Shown piece after piece: positions 26,730-36,061 of a DNA stretch of 49,437 nucleotides. Below the pieces are notes generated by a model. It was given only the letters and a program-made list of their open reading frames with translations. It ran no database searches and had not been told where the DNA came from. Source of the stretch: Methylibium sp. GTDB taxonomy: Bacteria; Pseudomonadota; Gammaproteobacteria; Burkholderiales; Burkholderiaceae_C. The stretch covers positions 1 to 49,437 of the forward strand of contig PNNH01000090.1 in assembly GCA_013824165.1 (NCBI GenBank). The letters run 5' to 3'. The position numbers were made by a program, and so were the translations under genes. Each line of letters opens with the position of its first letter. The first letter of the stretch is position 1.

Positions 26730-28640
26730 ATGCATCCTTTCGACAGCCCTCGCCTGATCGCCGACATCGGCGGCACCTATGCCCGTTTCGCGCTGGAAAC
26801 GACGCAGGGCCAGTTCGAGCACATCGCCTCGCTGCGCTGTGCCGACCATGCGGACTTCCATGCCGCCATCAAGGCCTACCTGGCCACCTTGCCCAAGGTG
26901 CAGATCCAGCATGCGGGCGTGGCGATCGCCAACCCGGTCGAAGGCGACCAGGTGCGCATGACCAACTACCACTGGCAGTTCTCCATCGAGGAGATGCGCC
27001 AGCGCCTGGGGCTCGATACGCTGGTGGTGGTCAATGACTTCACCGCGCTGGCGATGGCGCTGCCGCGCCTGTCGGCCCGGGATGTGCGCCAGATCGGCGG
27101 CGGCGCGGCCAACAAGCAAAGCGTGATCGGGCTGCTGGGCTCGGGCACCGGCCTGGGCGTCTCGGGTCTGATTCCGGCCGGCGAGGGCTGGATTGCGCTG
27201 GGCACCGAAGGCGGCCACACCAGCTTCTCGCCGCGCGATGAACGCGAGATTGCCTTGCTGCGCTTTGCCTGGAAACAGTTCCAGCATGTGTCCTTCGAGC
27301 GCCTGCTGTCGGGCCCGGGGCTGGAGCTGATCTACCGCGCCACGGCTGACTACGCCGGCCGCAGCGCCGAAGACCTGCAGGCGCCGGAGATCACCCAGCG
27401 CGCGCTGGATGGCAGCGATCCGGTCTGCGTCGACACGCTGGACCTGTTCTGCGTGCTGATGGGAACGGCCGCTGCCAATCTGGCCGTGACGCTGGGCGCG
27501 CTGGGTGGCATCTACATCGGCGGCGGCATCGTGCCGCGCCTGGGCAGCTACTTCGACCAGTCCAAGTTCCGCCAGCGCTTCGAGGAGAAGGGGCGATTCA
27601 GCAGCTATCTGGCGGCCATCCCGACCTATGTCATCACGGCCGAACACGCCACCTTCATCGGCGCCTCGGCCATCCTCGATGCGCAGCTGCGCAGCCTCAA
27701 CAGCGGGCCTGGTGCTGCCATCCTGAATCAGATCCGGCGTGCCCGCGAGCAGCTCTCGCCCGCCGAGCTGAGGGTGGCCGATCATGTGTTGGCGCATCCG
27801 CGCGCGGCCCTCAATGCGCCGATCGCCGAGATTTCGCGCGCCGCCCAAGTCAGCCAGCCTACGGTGATCCGTTTCTGCCGCTCGCTGGGCTGCGAGGGCC
27901 TGTCGGACTTCAAACTGCGCCTGGCTTCAGGGCTGACCGGCACAGTGCCTGTGACCCACACCCAAGTCACACAAGACGACTCGATGGTGGAACTGGGTGC
28001 CAAGGTGCTGGGCAACACCGCCTCGGCCATCCTGCAGGTGCGCAGCGCGCTGAACCGCGACATGATCGACCGCGCCATCGAGCTGCTTCTGAAGGCGCGC
28101 CGGATCGAATTCTTCGCAGTCGGCCACTATGGCGTGGTGGCCCAGGACGCGCAGTTCAAGTTTCTGCGTTTCGGCGTGCCGAGCGGCGCGCACACCGACC
28201 CGCGGCTGCAATCACTGGCTGCGGCAGTGATGAGCAAGGACGATGTGGCCGTCATCATCAGCTCCGGAGGCAAGCTGCCCGAGCTGCTGGAAGTGGCGGA
28301 GAAAGCCCGCGCGCGCGGCGCCTCGGTGGTGGCCATCACGGCCAGCCAGTCGCCCTTGGCGCGCAAGGCCGACGCCGCGCTGATCGTCGACCACGTGGAA
28401 GACGTGGCCACCCACCTGCCCATGGTCAGCCGCATCCTGCACCTGCTGGTGATCGACATCCTGGCGGTCGGCGTGGCGATGCGCCGCAATCCCGAGGTCA
28501 TGCTGGACGGCATGCGTCAGGAGCTTGAGGAAGAAGCACCTGCCGCACCTGCCCCCGCCGGTGCACGCGGTGCCCGCAGCGCAGCGCCGGGTGTCAGCCT
28601 GGCCGCACCGCTGGCCCGGCTGACCTCACACAGCCGCTGA
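26730..28640 (+). CDS. Bifunctional glucokinase / RpiR-family (HexR-like) transcriptional regulator
   Basis: This is a 636-residue fusion of an enzyme and a regulator, known from Burkholderiales. Residues 1-325 are a complete Glk domain: LIADIGGTYARF at the N-terminus, catalytic D103 in VNDFTALAMALP, and GSGTGLGVSG. Residues about 332-410 form the RpiR helix-turn-helix (AAQVSQPTVIRFCRSLGC). Residues about 459-590 form the SIS sugar-phosphate domain (IISSGGKLPELLEVAEKA). The ATG at 26730 opens MHPFDSPRLIADIGGT; an upstream GTG at 26685 adds only 15 unconserved residues. In HexR the SIS domain binds 2-keto-3-deoxy-6-phosphogluconate; the ligand here is unknown. A perfect palindromic site lies 87 bases upstream. 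Confidence 0.93.
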   Translation: MHPFDSPRLIADIGGTYARFALETTQGQFEHIASLRCADHADFHAAIKAYLATLPKVQIQHAGVAIANPVEGDQVRMTNYHWQFSIEEMRQRLGLDTLVVVNDFTALAMALPRLSARDVRQIGGGAANKQSVIGLLGSGTGLGVSGLIPAGEGWIALGTEGGHTSFSPRDEREIALLRFAWKQFQHVSFERLLSGPGLELIYRATADYAGRSAEDLQAPEITQRALDGSDPVCVDTLDLFCVLMGTAAANLAVTLGALGGIYIGGGIVPRLGSYFDQSKFRQRFEEKGRFSSYLAAIPTYVITAEHATFIGASAILDAQLRSLNSGPGAAILNQIRRAREQLSPAELRVADHVLAHPRAALNAPIAEISRAAQVSQPTVIRFCRSLGCEGLSDFKLRLASGLTGTVPVTHTQVTQDDSMVELGAKVLGNTASAILQVRSALNRDMIDRAIELLLKARRIEFFAVGHYGVVAQDAQFKFLRFGVPSGAHTDPRLQSLAAAVMSKDDVAVIISSGGKLPELLEVAEKARARGASVVAITASQSPLARKADAALIVDHVEDVATHLPMVSRILHLLVIDILAVGVAMRRNPEVMLDGMRQELEEEAPAAPAPAGARGARSAAPGVSLAAPLARLTSHSR

Positions 28641-28666
28641 GCTGCAGGCCAGCGACAGCCTGTTGT

Positions 28667-31372
28667 TCAGCCCTGAACTTCGGTGGAACGGACTGCCGGG
28701 TTAGGGCTTGCGCTCGCCTCGAAGAAGCGCAGCTGGTTGCGCCCGGCGGCCTTGGACTGGTACATCGCCAGATCGGCCTGCTTGATCAGGTCTTCGCCGG
28801 ACACAGCCTGCCCGCTGAATAGCGTCAGGCCCATGCTGGGCGTGCTGCCGTGCACCAGCCCGGCCAGATCGTAGGGCTCATTCAGCGCCGCCAGCATCTT
28901 CTGCCCGAGGCGGGTCAACTGACCCACCGCTTCGCCATGATCGACGCTGAGCGACTCGACCAGCACGACGAATTCGTCGCCGCCCAGTCGCGCGACGGTA
29001 TCGGCCTCTCGCACGCAGCCCTGCAGGCGCTGCGCCACCTGCTGCAGCAGCAGGTCGCCCTTGTCGTGCCCATGCGTGTCGTTGAGCTGCTTGAAGCGGT
29101 CCAGGTCGATGAACATCAGACCGGCGAAGCTCTTGCTGCGAGCACTGCTGGTTTGCGCCTGATGCAGGCGATCCATCAGCAGGCGGCGGTTCGGCAGCTG
29201 CGTCAGGGCATCGAAAAAGGCCAGGCTGCGAATCTTTTCCTCAGTCGCCTTGCGCTCCGAGATGTCGTGCATGGTCGCGACATAGTGCGTCACATGCCTG
29301 CTGTCTCCCATCACCGCCGTGATGGTGATCGACTCAGGGTATATCTCGCCGTTCTTGCGCCGGTTCCAGAGCTCGCCCTTCCAGGCGCCGGTCGCCCGGA
29401 TGCGTTCCCACATTGCCGCATAGAAGGCCGCGTCCTGGCGGCCTGAGCTGCGCTCACGCGGGTTCTTGCCGACGATCTCCGCCGCGGTATAGCCGGTGAT
29501 TTCGGTGAAGGCGCGGTTGACGCGCAGGATGCAGCCTTCGGCATCGGTGACGAACATGCCTTCCTGGGTCTGGAATGCTGCCTCGGCAATGCGCAATTCC
29601 AGCTCGGCACGCTTGCGCGCCGAGATATCGGAGAAGGTGACCACCGTGCCGCTGACCAGCTCACCATCGCGCACCGGATGGGCCGCGTACTCGACGGCAA
29701 TCGACTGCCCATTGCGGTGCCAGAACACCTCGTCATCGCGGCGGCAGGATTCGCCGGAAAGCGTCGCCAGGAACACCGGGCATTGCGCCGACGGATAGTG
29801 GCTGCCATCGGCGCGGTGGTGGTGGATCAGTTGGTGGATATCGCGGCCGATCAGTTCCTGCACCTGATAGCCCAGCATCTGGGCGCCGGCCTGATTGATG
29901 AAGGTGCAGTGGCCGGTGTTGTCGATGCCGTAGATGCCTTCGCCAGTGGAATCCAGCAGCAGCAGCTTCTCGCGATTCAGGGCCTCGCGCTCGGCCTCCT
30001 CGCGCCGCCGCACGCTGATGTCCTGCACGGTGCCGGCCAGACTGATCGCTTTGCCCCGCGCGTCAAAGCTGACCCGCCCGCGCGCATGGACCCAGCATTC
30101 GCCAGCCAGGGGCAGCAGCAGGCGATGGTTGAAGTCATAGGCCCCCTCTGAGCGCAGGGCCTGCCGGTAGGCGGAAGTCGCCACCGCCCTGTCCTCGGGA
30201 TGGATCCGATCCAGGGCCCGCTGATAGATCTCGACAGCCGGGGTCTGCGGATCCAGCTCGAAGATGCGAAAGGCTTCTTCGGACAGATGCAGCAGCCGGG
30301 TCTCGGGATCCAGCTCCCAGCTGCCCAGCCGGGCAATGCGCTGCGCTTCCAGCAGACGATGATGGGCTTCGTGCAGGCGAGTCGCGATCTGCTGCCGCTG
30401 CCGCAATGAGCGTGCAAGCGCAGCCAGCGAGCCGGCCACCAGCAGCGCCGCAAGCAGTCCGATCTGCAGCAGGTTCTGGCGGACGGACTTGATCTCGGCC
30501 CGCATCAGCACCGGCTCACGCGACACCAGCAACAGCAAGGGAAAGCTGGCCAGCCAGCGATGGACCGTGCCGCGTTCGACCTGATCGAGCGGCGATACCG
30601 CCAAGCGGAACCCAGTCGTCCGCTGCCGAAGCGCGCGCAGCTGCGGCTCGTCGAGCTTGGCATGGCGGTAGCGCTCGAGTTCGACGGTGCGGCTCAGCAA
30701 GGCCCCGCTGGTGGAAGCCACCGACACCAGCGTGTCCGAAGCGAGGGTCAGGCCTTGCATGAACTGCGTCAGCTGCTCGGGCGGCAAGCTCAGTTCCACG
30801 ATCCCCTGGAAGCTGCCATCCGGCCCGAGCACCGGCCGCGACAGGCGCAGGAACCAGCGTCGGGTCTGTGGATCCAGCATAGGCTCTTCGATGTGCAACT
30901 GGTCTGCGCCGCCTGCGACAAAGGTCTTGTAAGCAGGACGGTCCGCCAGCGGCTGCAGAGGCTCCGGCGCGGCCTGGTCCGAGAACACGATTCGCCCTTG
31001 ATGATCGAGGACGCTGACATGCACCTCATGGCCCATCGACACGTCCTGCCGAAGCAGTTCAACGCTGCGGGGCAAGTCATCACGGTGGTCCAGCGCTTGT
31101 GTGCGCAGGAATAGCAAGCCATGGTCCAGGTTCTGCAGCTGCCGGGTCAGCGTCACATCGATGAGTTCGGCCACATGCTGCAACTCGCCCTTGAAGTGGT
31201 TCAGGCGGTCTGATTCCACGCGCGCCGACTGCCAGGTGAGCGTCGCCACGACGAAGCCCATCAGCAGCAGGCCGACAAGCAGCAGCTGGCGGGTCGCAGC
31301 GCCGGCAGACGACTGTGCCGAGAGGCGGGCCCAGAATCCTGCACTCGATGGCGTTCGAACTTCGACGGTCAT
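28667..31372 (-). CDS. Membrane diguanylate cyclase with PAS sensors (GGDEF)
   Basis: This 901-residue inner-membrane protein should make cyclic di-GMP from two GTP. A transmembrane segment near residues 28-48, a periplasmic sensor of about 250 residues (Cache-like; VELLRQDVSMGHEVHVSVLD) and a second membrane segment near 299-320 are followed by three PAS domains (about 340-455, 465-590, 595-715). The GGDEF domain starts with PNRRLLMDRL. The active-site GGDEF is intact at 797-801, and the inhibitory I-site READ lies five residues before it, so product feedback is expected. No EAL domain follows. The gene converges on glk-hexR and is divergent from a small degenerate GGDEF gene. The sensed signal is unknown. 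Confidence 0.92.
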   Translation of the reverse strand: MTVEVRTPSSAGFWARLSAQSSAGAATRQLLLVGLLLMGFVVATLTWQSARVESDRLNHFKGELQHVAELIDVTLTRQLQNLDHGLLFLRTQALDHRDDLPRSVELLRQDVSMGHEVHVSVLDHQGRIVFSDQAAPEPLQPLADRPAYKTFVAGGADQLHIEEPMLDPQTRRWFLRLSRPVLGPDGSFQGIVELSLPPEQLTQFMQGLTLASDTLVSVASTSGALLSRTVELERYRHAKLDEPQLRALRQRTTGFRLAVSPLDQVERGTVHRWLASFPLLLLVSREPVLMRAEIKSVRQNLLQIGLLAALLVAGSLAALARSLRQRQQIATRLHEAHHRLLEAQRIARLGSWELDPETRLLHLSEEAFRIFELDPQTPAVEIYQRALDRIHPEDRAVATSAYRQALRSEGAYDFNHRLLLPLAGECWVHARGRVSFDARGKAISLAGTVQDISVRRREEAEREALNREKLLLLDSTGEGIYGIDNTGHCTFINQAGAQMLGYQVQELIGRDIHQLIHHHRADGSHYPSAQCPVFLATLSGESCRRDDEVFWHRNGQSIAVEYAAHPVRDGELVSGTVVTFSDISARKRAELELRIAEAAFQTQEGMFVTDAEGCILRVNRAFTEITGYTAAEIVGKNPRERSSGRQDAAFYAAMWERIRATGAWKGELWNRRKNGEIYPESITITAVMGDSRHVTHYVATMHDISERKATEEKIRSLAFFDALTQLPNRRLLMDRLHQAQTSSARSKSFAGLMFIDLDRFKQLNDTHGHDKGDLLLQQVAQRLQGCVREADTVARLGGDEFVVLVESLSVDHGEAVGQLTRLGQKMLAALNEPYDLAGLVHGSTPSMGLTLFSGQAVSGEDLIKQADLAMYQSKAAGRNQLRFFEASASPNPAVRSTEVQG

Positions 31373-31530
31373 GCGCTTCCTGTGCCTGGCAACAAAATCA
31401 TTCTAGGACTGGCGCCTCCAGCCAATGGCTCGAACTGCGAGGGCTTCACCCCGGAGCCGAGGGTTATGGAGCATGGTCAAGCCGGATGCGCTGGCTAGCA
31501 TGGGCCGATCCTCGTCATCCGGAGTACTGC

Positions 31531-32097
31531 ATGCCCACACTCGTCGCCGACTCGCTGGATCTGCCTGGACTACTCGGGCGAGAGGCCATGCTCGCCGCGC
31601 TGGATGCCGCCGCCGCACAAGTGCGCTCCGGTGGGCAGCCGCTGGCCACCCTGACGCTCGATGTGGATCACTTCAAGGACTATCAAGACCAGGCCGGTGG
31701 CGACAAAGCCCATGCGGTGCTGCAAAGCCTGGCCGAACTGCTGATGCAGCACCGGCCGGCGGCTTCGACACTGGTGCATATGGGCTCCGACGAATTCATG
31801 CTGCTGCTGCCCAGCCATGACCTGGCGGCCGCCCTGCTGGTGGCCGAGCGTCTGCGCGGCGAGGTGGCCCAGGCCTTCTCGACGCTGGGCCGCGGGCTGA
31901 CGATCACCGTCGGCGTGGCCGCGTCGCCGGCCGCCGTGAATTGGAGCGCGCGCACCTTGCTTGCGCTGGCCGATGCCCGCATGACCTTTGCCAAGCGCCG
32001 CCTGCTGCCGCACCATAACCTGGTGTGGGCCGGCACCCTGCCCTCCGACTGGTACCTGCGCCTGGACATCGAACCGGGCGTCTGGCCCTCGCTCTGA
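31531..32097 (+). CDS. Small degenerate GGDEF-domain protein
   Basis: This 188-residue soluble protein consists almost only of a GGDEF fold. The ATG at 31531 has GGAG (31521-31524) at a 6-base spacing. LTLDVDHFKDYQDQAGGD matches the first metal/GTP segment, but the guanine-contacting Asn is Gln and the second guanine contact (usually Asp in GHxxGD) reads His. The active-site loop is GSDEF at 85-89. No RxxD I-site precedes it. It is therefore probably weak or inactive as a cyclase and may bind a nucleotide or partner. It is divergently oriented (158-base gap) from the PAS-GGDEF gene. Confidence 0.8.
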   Translation: MPTLVADSLDLPGLLGREAMLAALDAAAAQVRSGGQPLATLTLDVDHFKDYQDQAGGDKAHAVLQSLAELLMQHRPAASTLVHMGSDEFMLLLPSHDLAAALLVAERLRGEVAQAFSTLGRGLTITVGVAASPAAVNWSARTLLALADARMTFAKRRLLPHHNLVWAGTLPSDWYLRLDIEPGVWPSL

Positions 32098-32191
32098 GTC
32101 CGGCAACCGTTCTGCGACCGTGCGATGCACGGCCGCAGCGGTCGGCAGGCCAGCCGAAAGCAGGCGATCCGCTTCCTAGAATCAGGCAGCC

Positions 32192-33325
32192 ATGCGCCCC
32201 CTGCCCCTGATCGTCATCCTGCTGGTCCTGACCCATGTCGCCTTCAACGGCAGCCGGATCGCCGTCGCGCTGTATGCCATCCACCAGGGTGCCTCCACCT
32301 TCACCGTCGGCACGCTCGTTGCCTTGTATGCGCTGCTGCCGGCGCTGAGCTCGGTGGCTGCCGGCCGCTGGATCGACCGGCGCGGCATCCAGCGGCCGAT
32401 GCTGCTGGGCACGCTGGGTGTAGGCCTGGGCACCATCGCGCCCTTTGCTGTACCCCATGTCGCAAGCCTGTATGTGACGGCCGTGCTGGTCGGCGTGTCC
32501 TTCATGCTGATCAATGTGGCGGCCTATCACGCGGTCGGCGAGATGAGCGCGCCCGAAGAGCGCACCGTCAACTTCAGCTATGTCGCTTTAGGCTTCTCGA
32601 CCTCGGCCTTCGTCGCGCCGCTGCTGGTGGGCATGTCGATCGAAAGCCTGGGCTACCGCGCCTGCTTCCTGATCCTGGCGCTGTTCACCGTGATGCCCTT
32701 GCTGGCACTGTGGGCCAAGCTGCTGCCCAATGGCGCAACGCGCGCCAAGCAAGACCTGCCCCCCAAGGGCCATGTGTTCGAGCTGTTGCGCGACCCCGAG
32801 CTGCGCCGGCTCTTCATCGCCATGGCCATCCTGACGGTCGGTTGGGACATCTACAACTTCGCGATTCCGGTCTACGGGGCACAGATCGGCCTGCGGCCCT
32901 CGCAGATCGGCATCGTGATGGGCGCCTTCGCAGCGGCCACTTTCGCGGTGCGCCTGGCGATGCCTTTTTTTGCGCACCGCGTGCGGCCCTGGGGCCTGCT
33001 GATGGGTTCGCTGGTGATCGCCGGTGCAGCCTATGTGGCGGTGCCGTTCACGCACAGCGTCGGAGTGCTGATGGCCATCACCTTCGTGCTCGGCCTGGGG
33101 CTAGGCGCCCCGCAGCCCATGGTGCTGACCCTGCTGCACCAGTCGGCGCCAGAAGGCCGCGCTGCCGAGGCGCTGGGCCTGCGCACCACGCTGATCAACA
33201 CCAGCCAGACCGTGATGCCGCTGCTGTTCGGCGCCGTCGGCGCGGCGCTGGGCGTGGCGCCGCTGTTCTGGGCCATGGCCGCCACCATGCTAGCCGGTGC
33301 CGCCGGCGCGCGTCGCCGCAGCTGA
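32192..33325 (+). CDS. Major facilitator superfamily transporter
   Basis: This 377-residue inner-membrane permease has about twelve hydrophobic segments. The loop between helices 2 and 3 carries AAGRWIDRRGIQRP, the MFS loop motif. LGLGLGAPQPMVLTLLHQ and GLRTTLINTSQTVMPLLF lie in the second half. The substrate cannot be predicted; drug- or metabolite-exporter types share this length. TAGAAT (32177-32182) lies only 9 bases before the ATG and could be a -10 box giving a very short leader. It ends 79 bases before the SPFH gene, so a link to that operon is possible but not shown. Confidence 0.85.
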   Translation: MRPLPLIVILLVLTHVAFNGSRIAVALYAIHQGASTFTVGTLVALYALLPALSSVAAGRWIDRRGIQRPMLLGTLGVGLGTIAPFAVPHVASLYVTAVLVGVSFMLINVAAYHAVGEMSAPEERTVNFSYVALGFSTSAFVAPLLVGMSIESLGYRACFLILALFTVMPLLALWAKLLPNGATRAKQDLPPKGHVFELLRDPELRRLFIAMAILTVGWDIYNFAIPVYGAQIGLRPSQIGIVMGAFAAATFAVRLAMPFFAHRVRPWGLLMGSLVIAGAAYVAVPFTHSVGVLMAITFVLGLGLGAPQPMVLTLLHQSAPEGRAAEALGLRTTLINTSQTVMPLLFGAVGAALGVAPLFWAMAATMLAGAAGARRRS

Positions 33326-33365
33326 AAGTCACCCCCCGTTGGTGTGTCCAGAGCCGGCCCCAGGG

Positions 33366-33376
33366 TCTGGGATACT
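33366..33376 (+). promoter_or_regulatory. Possible extended -10 promoter of the SPFH operon
   Basis: TGGGATACT (33368-33376) reads as TG-N-GATACT, an extended -10 element about 29 bases before the SPFH ATG. No -35 box is recognisable. This is weak evidence that the six-gene run starts its own transcript. Confidence 0.25.
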
Positions 33377-33404
33377 GCCTGCACCTTTCAGCGAGGAGCA
33401 AGTC

Positions 33405-34436
33405 ATGGCCCTGATGGATTTCATCAAGAAACAGTTCATCGACGTACTGCAATGGACCGAGTCCGGCGACGGCACACTGGCCTGGCGCTTTCCGATGGCG
33501 GGCATGGAAATCCAGAACGGCGCCTCGCTGACGGTGCGCGAGACGCAGATCGCGGTCTTCGTCAACGAAGGCCAGGTGGCGGATGTGTTCGGCCCCGGCA
33601 TGTATACGCTGACGACGCAGACCCTGCCGGTGCTGACCTATCTGAAGAATTGGGACAAGCTGTTCGAGTCCCCGTTCAAGAGCGATGTCTACTTCTTCAG
33701 CACGCGCCAGCAGATCGACCAGCGCTGGGGCACGCCGCAGCCCATCACCATTCGCGACAAGGACTTCGGCGCGGTGCGGGTGCGCGCCTTCGGCAACTAC
33801 GCCTGGCATATCGCCGATGCCAAGCAATTCCACAGCCAAATCGCCGGCACCCGCGAGACCTACACCGTGCAGGAGCTCGAAGGCCAGCTGCGCGGCCTGA
33901 TGCTGCAGCACATCGCTGATGCGGTGGCCGCCAGCGGCATCCCCTTCCTGGACCTGGCCGCCAACCAGATCGAGTTCGCCAAGCAGTTGCAGACCGCCAC
34001 CGCGCCCGAATTCGAGAAGCTGGGCCTGGCGCTGGACAGCGTCACGCTGCAGAGCGTCTCGCTGCCCGAGGAGTTGCAGAAGATCCTCGATCAGAAGATC
34101 GGCATGGGCATGATCGGCCAGAACATGGGTCAGTTCATGCAGTACCAGACCGCGCAATCGCTGCCCAAGATGGCCGAAGGTGCCGCGTCCGGCGGCGGTG
34201 TGGCCGGCGATGCGATGGGCCTGGGGGCAGGTCTTGCGCTCGGCCAGGTGATGGCGCAGCAGCTGGGCCAGGGCTTGGGGGTCGGCGTGGGCGCGGCGGC
34301 CGCCGCTGCGCCAGCGCAGAGCCCCGAGCAGATCATGGCCATGCTGGAGAAGCTCGGCGATCTGAAGAGCAAGGGCATCCTGACCGACGAAGAGTTCGCA
34401 GCCAAGAAGGCCGAACTCCTGAAGAAACTGGGCTGA
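33405..34436 (+). CDS. SPFH (band 7) domain protein with C-terminal SHOCT
   Basis: This is a 343-residue membrane-associated scaffold protein. The ATG at 33405 follows GAGGAG (33393-33398). Residues about 25-240 form an SPFH domain of the short type without an obvious membrane anchor (TVRETQIAVFVNEGQVADVF, YFFSTRQQIDQRWGTPQP, FLDLAANQIEFAKQLQ). A Gly/Ala-rich linker (about 250-300) leads to a SHOCT segment at the end (LKSKGILTDEEFAAKKAELL). SPFH proteins organise membrane patches, and SHOCT is a short oligomerisation motif. It leads the run SPFH-DUF4178-DUF350-Nudix-aminopropyltransferase-FAD oxidase, whose spacing suggests one operon. Confidence 0.88.
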   Translation: MALMDFIKKQFIDVLQWTESGDGTLAWRFPMAGMEIQNGASLTVRETQIAVFVNEGQVADVFGPGMYTLTTQTLPVLTYLKNWDKLFESPFKSDVYFFSTRQQIDQRWGTPQPITIRDKDFGAVRVRAFGNYAWHIADAKQFHSQIAGTRETYTVQELEGQLRGLMLQHIADAVAASGIPFLDLAANQIEFAKQLQTATAPEFEKLGLALDSVTLQSVSLPEELQKILDQKIGMGMIGQNMGQFMQYQTAQSLPKMAEGAASGGGVAGDAMGLGAGLALGQVMAQQLGQGLGVGVGAAAAAAPAQSPEQIMAMLEKLGDLKSKGILTDEEFAAKKAELLKKLG

Positions 34437-34443
34437 TCCGGTC

Positions 34444-36027
34444 TTGAGCTCGAGCACCCAGCGCCGCTGGCAGGCGGCCTGTCCCAATTGCGGCGCGCCG
34501 GTCGAGTTCGCCTCGGCCGCGTCCGCCAGCACGGTCTGCAGTTTCTGCCGATCCACCCTGCTGCGCGAGGGCGAGGCGCTGCGCAAGATCGGCGAGAGCG
34601 CCGAGCTGTTCGAGGACTACTCGCCGCTGCAACTCGGCGCCAACGGGCGCTATGCCGGCGAAGGCTTCAGCGTGGTCGGCCGGCTTCAACTGCGCTATGC
34701 CGAGGGCGGCTGGAACGAGTGGCACATCCTGTTCGACCAGGGCCGCAGCGCCTGGCTGTCGGAAGACAACGGCGCCTTCGTGATCGCCTTCGAGGCGCCG
34801 CTCGCCGAAGCGCCGCCGCCGGTCGAAGCGCTGGTGGTGGGCGCCCAGCAGATCGTCGCCGGTCTGCCCTGGCAGGTGGCCTCCAAGGTCGAGGCCACGC
34901 TGCTGGCCGCCGAGGGCGAACTGCCGCATGCGCCCGAGCTGCTGAACAGTTTCTGGGTGGCCGACCTGCGCAATGCCCAGAACGAAGTCGCCACGCTGGA
35001 CTACAGCCAGCCGGCAGCGCCCAGCTGGTCGGTGGGCCGCTCGGTGCAGTTGGCCGAACTGGCGATGAGCGGCCTGCGCGAGGACAGCAGCAAGACGCTG
35101 GCCTCCAAGGCCAGGCCCTGCCCCAGCTGCGGCGCGGCCCTTACGCCGCGCTTAGAGAACAGTCAGTCCATCGTCTGCGAGCAATGCCATGCGGTGGTCG
35201 ACATCTCCACCGAGCTGGGCGCTGACCTGAAGCATTACGGCCAGATGAACGGCATGCAGCCGCAGATCCCGCTGGGCACGACAGGCCAGCTGGCCATCAG
35301 CGGCGGCGTGCCCAAGCCCTGGCAGGTGGTCGGCTATCTGGAACGCTGCGATCTGCCGGAAACTGCCGACGACGAGCAGACCTTCTGGCGCGAGTACCTG
35401 CTCTTCAACAAGGTCGAAGGCTTTGCCTTTCTGGTTGATACCGAGGAAGGCTGGAGCCTGGTGCGGCCACTGACCGGCGCGCCACGCCCGGCCGGTGGCG
35501 GCGCGATGGAGTGGCAGGGCAAGACCTACAAGAAGCGCTGGACCTACACCGCCAAGATCACCTATGTGCTGGGCGAGTTCTACTGGCGCGTCAAGCGCGA
35601 GGAACGCGCCCTCGTCAGCGACTTCGAATTCAAGAGCGGCACCCGGACCGAGTTGCTCAGCCGCGAACAGACCGGCAACGAGGTGACCTGGAGTCAGGGG
35701 CGCACGCTGGATGCCTCCGAGGTGCTGCGCGCCTTCAAGCTCGCCACCGATCAGACCGCAGCGCTGCAACGCGATGCCAAGAGCCTCAGCTTCGAGCCCG
35801 GCAAGCTGCTTCGCAATATCGTCATCGGCCTGCTGCTGATCGCGCTGCTGTTTGCGCTGCTGCGCGCCTGCAGCAAGGACGATTGCGAGCCCTACAAGAA
35901 CACCTATGGCGCAGCCAGCAGCGAATACCAGCAGTGCAAGCAGCGCAGCAGCGGCTCGGGTGTGCGCGTCGGTTCGGGCGGCGGCTCCTACGGCGGCTAC
36001 AGCAGCGGCGGCGGTGGGCACAAGTGA
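34444..36027 (+). CDS. DUF4178 protein with two zinc ribbons and a C-terminal membrane anchor
   Basis: This is a 527-residue protein of unknown function starting with TTG 7 bases after the SPFH stop. An N-terminal zinc ribbon (C13, C16, C32, C35) is followed by a DUF4178 region (about 50-200, EGFSVVGRLQLRYAEGGWNE). A second ribbon (C226, C229, C245, C248) precedes a second DUF4178-like repeat (about 285-440, KPWQVVGYLERC). A hydrophobic segment near 457-475 anchors it, leaving a short Cys-containing tail that ends in Gly/Ser-rich repeats (SGGGSYGGYSSGGGGHK). DUF4178 genes recur beside DUF350 and spermidine-synthase-like genes. Its role is undefined; a membrane adaptor is a reasonable guess. 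Confidence 0.82.
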   Translation: MSSSTQRRWQAACPNCGAPVEFASAASASTVCSFCRSTLLREGEALRKIGESAELFEDYSPLQLGANGRYAGEGFSVVGRLQLRYAEGGWNEWHILFDQGRSAWLSEDNGAFVIAFEAPLAEAPPPVEALVVGAQQIVAGLPWQVASKVEATLLAAEGELPHAPELLNSFWVADLRNAQNEVATLDYSQPAAPSWSVGRSVQLAELAMSGLREDSSKTLASKARPCPSCGAALTPRLENSQSIVCEQCHAVVDISTELGADLKHYGQMNGMQPQIPLGTTGQLAISGGVPKPWQVVGYLERCDLPETADDEQTFWREYLLFNKVEGFAFLVDTEEGWSLVRPLTGAPRPAGGGAMEWQGKTYKKRWTYTAKITYVLGEFYWRVKREERALVSDFEFKSGTRTELLSREQTGNEVTWSQGRTLDASEVLRAFKLATDQTAALQRDAKSLSFEPGKLLRNIVIGLLLIALLFALLRACSKDDCEPYKNTYGAASSEYQQCKQRSSGSGVRVGSGGGSYGGYSSGGGGHK

Positions 36028-36061
36028 ACGAACGACCCCAATACTCTGAAGGAGAGCAGTG

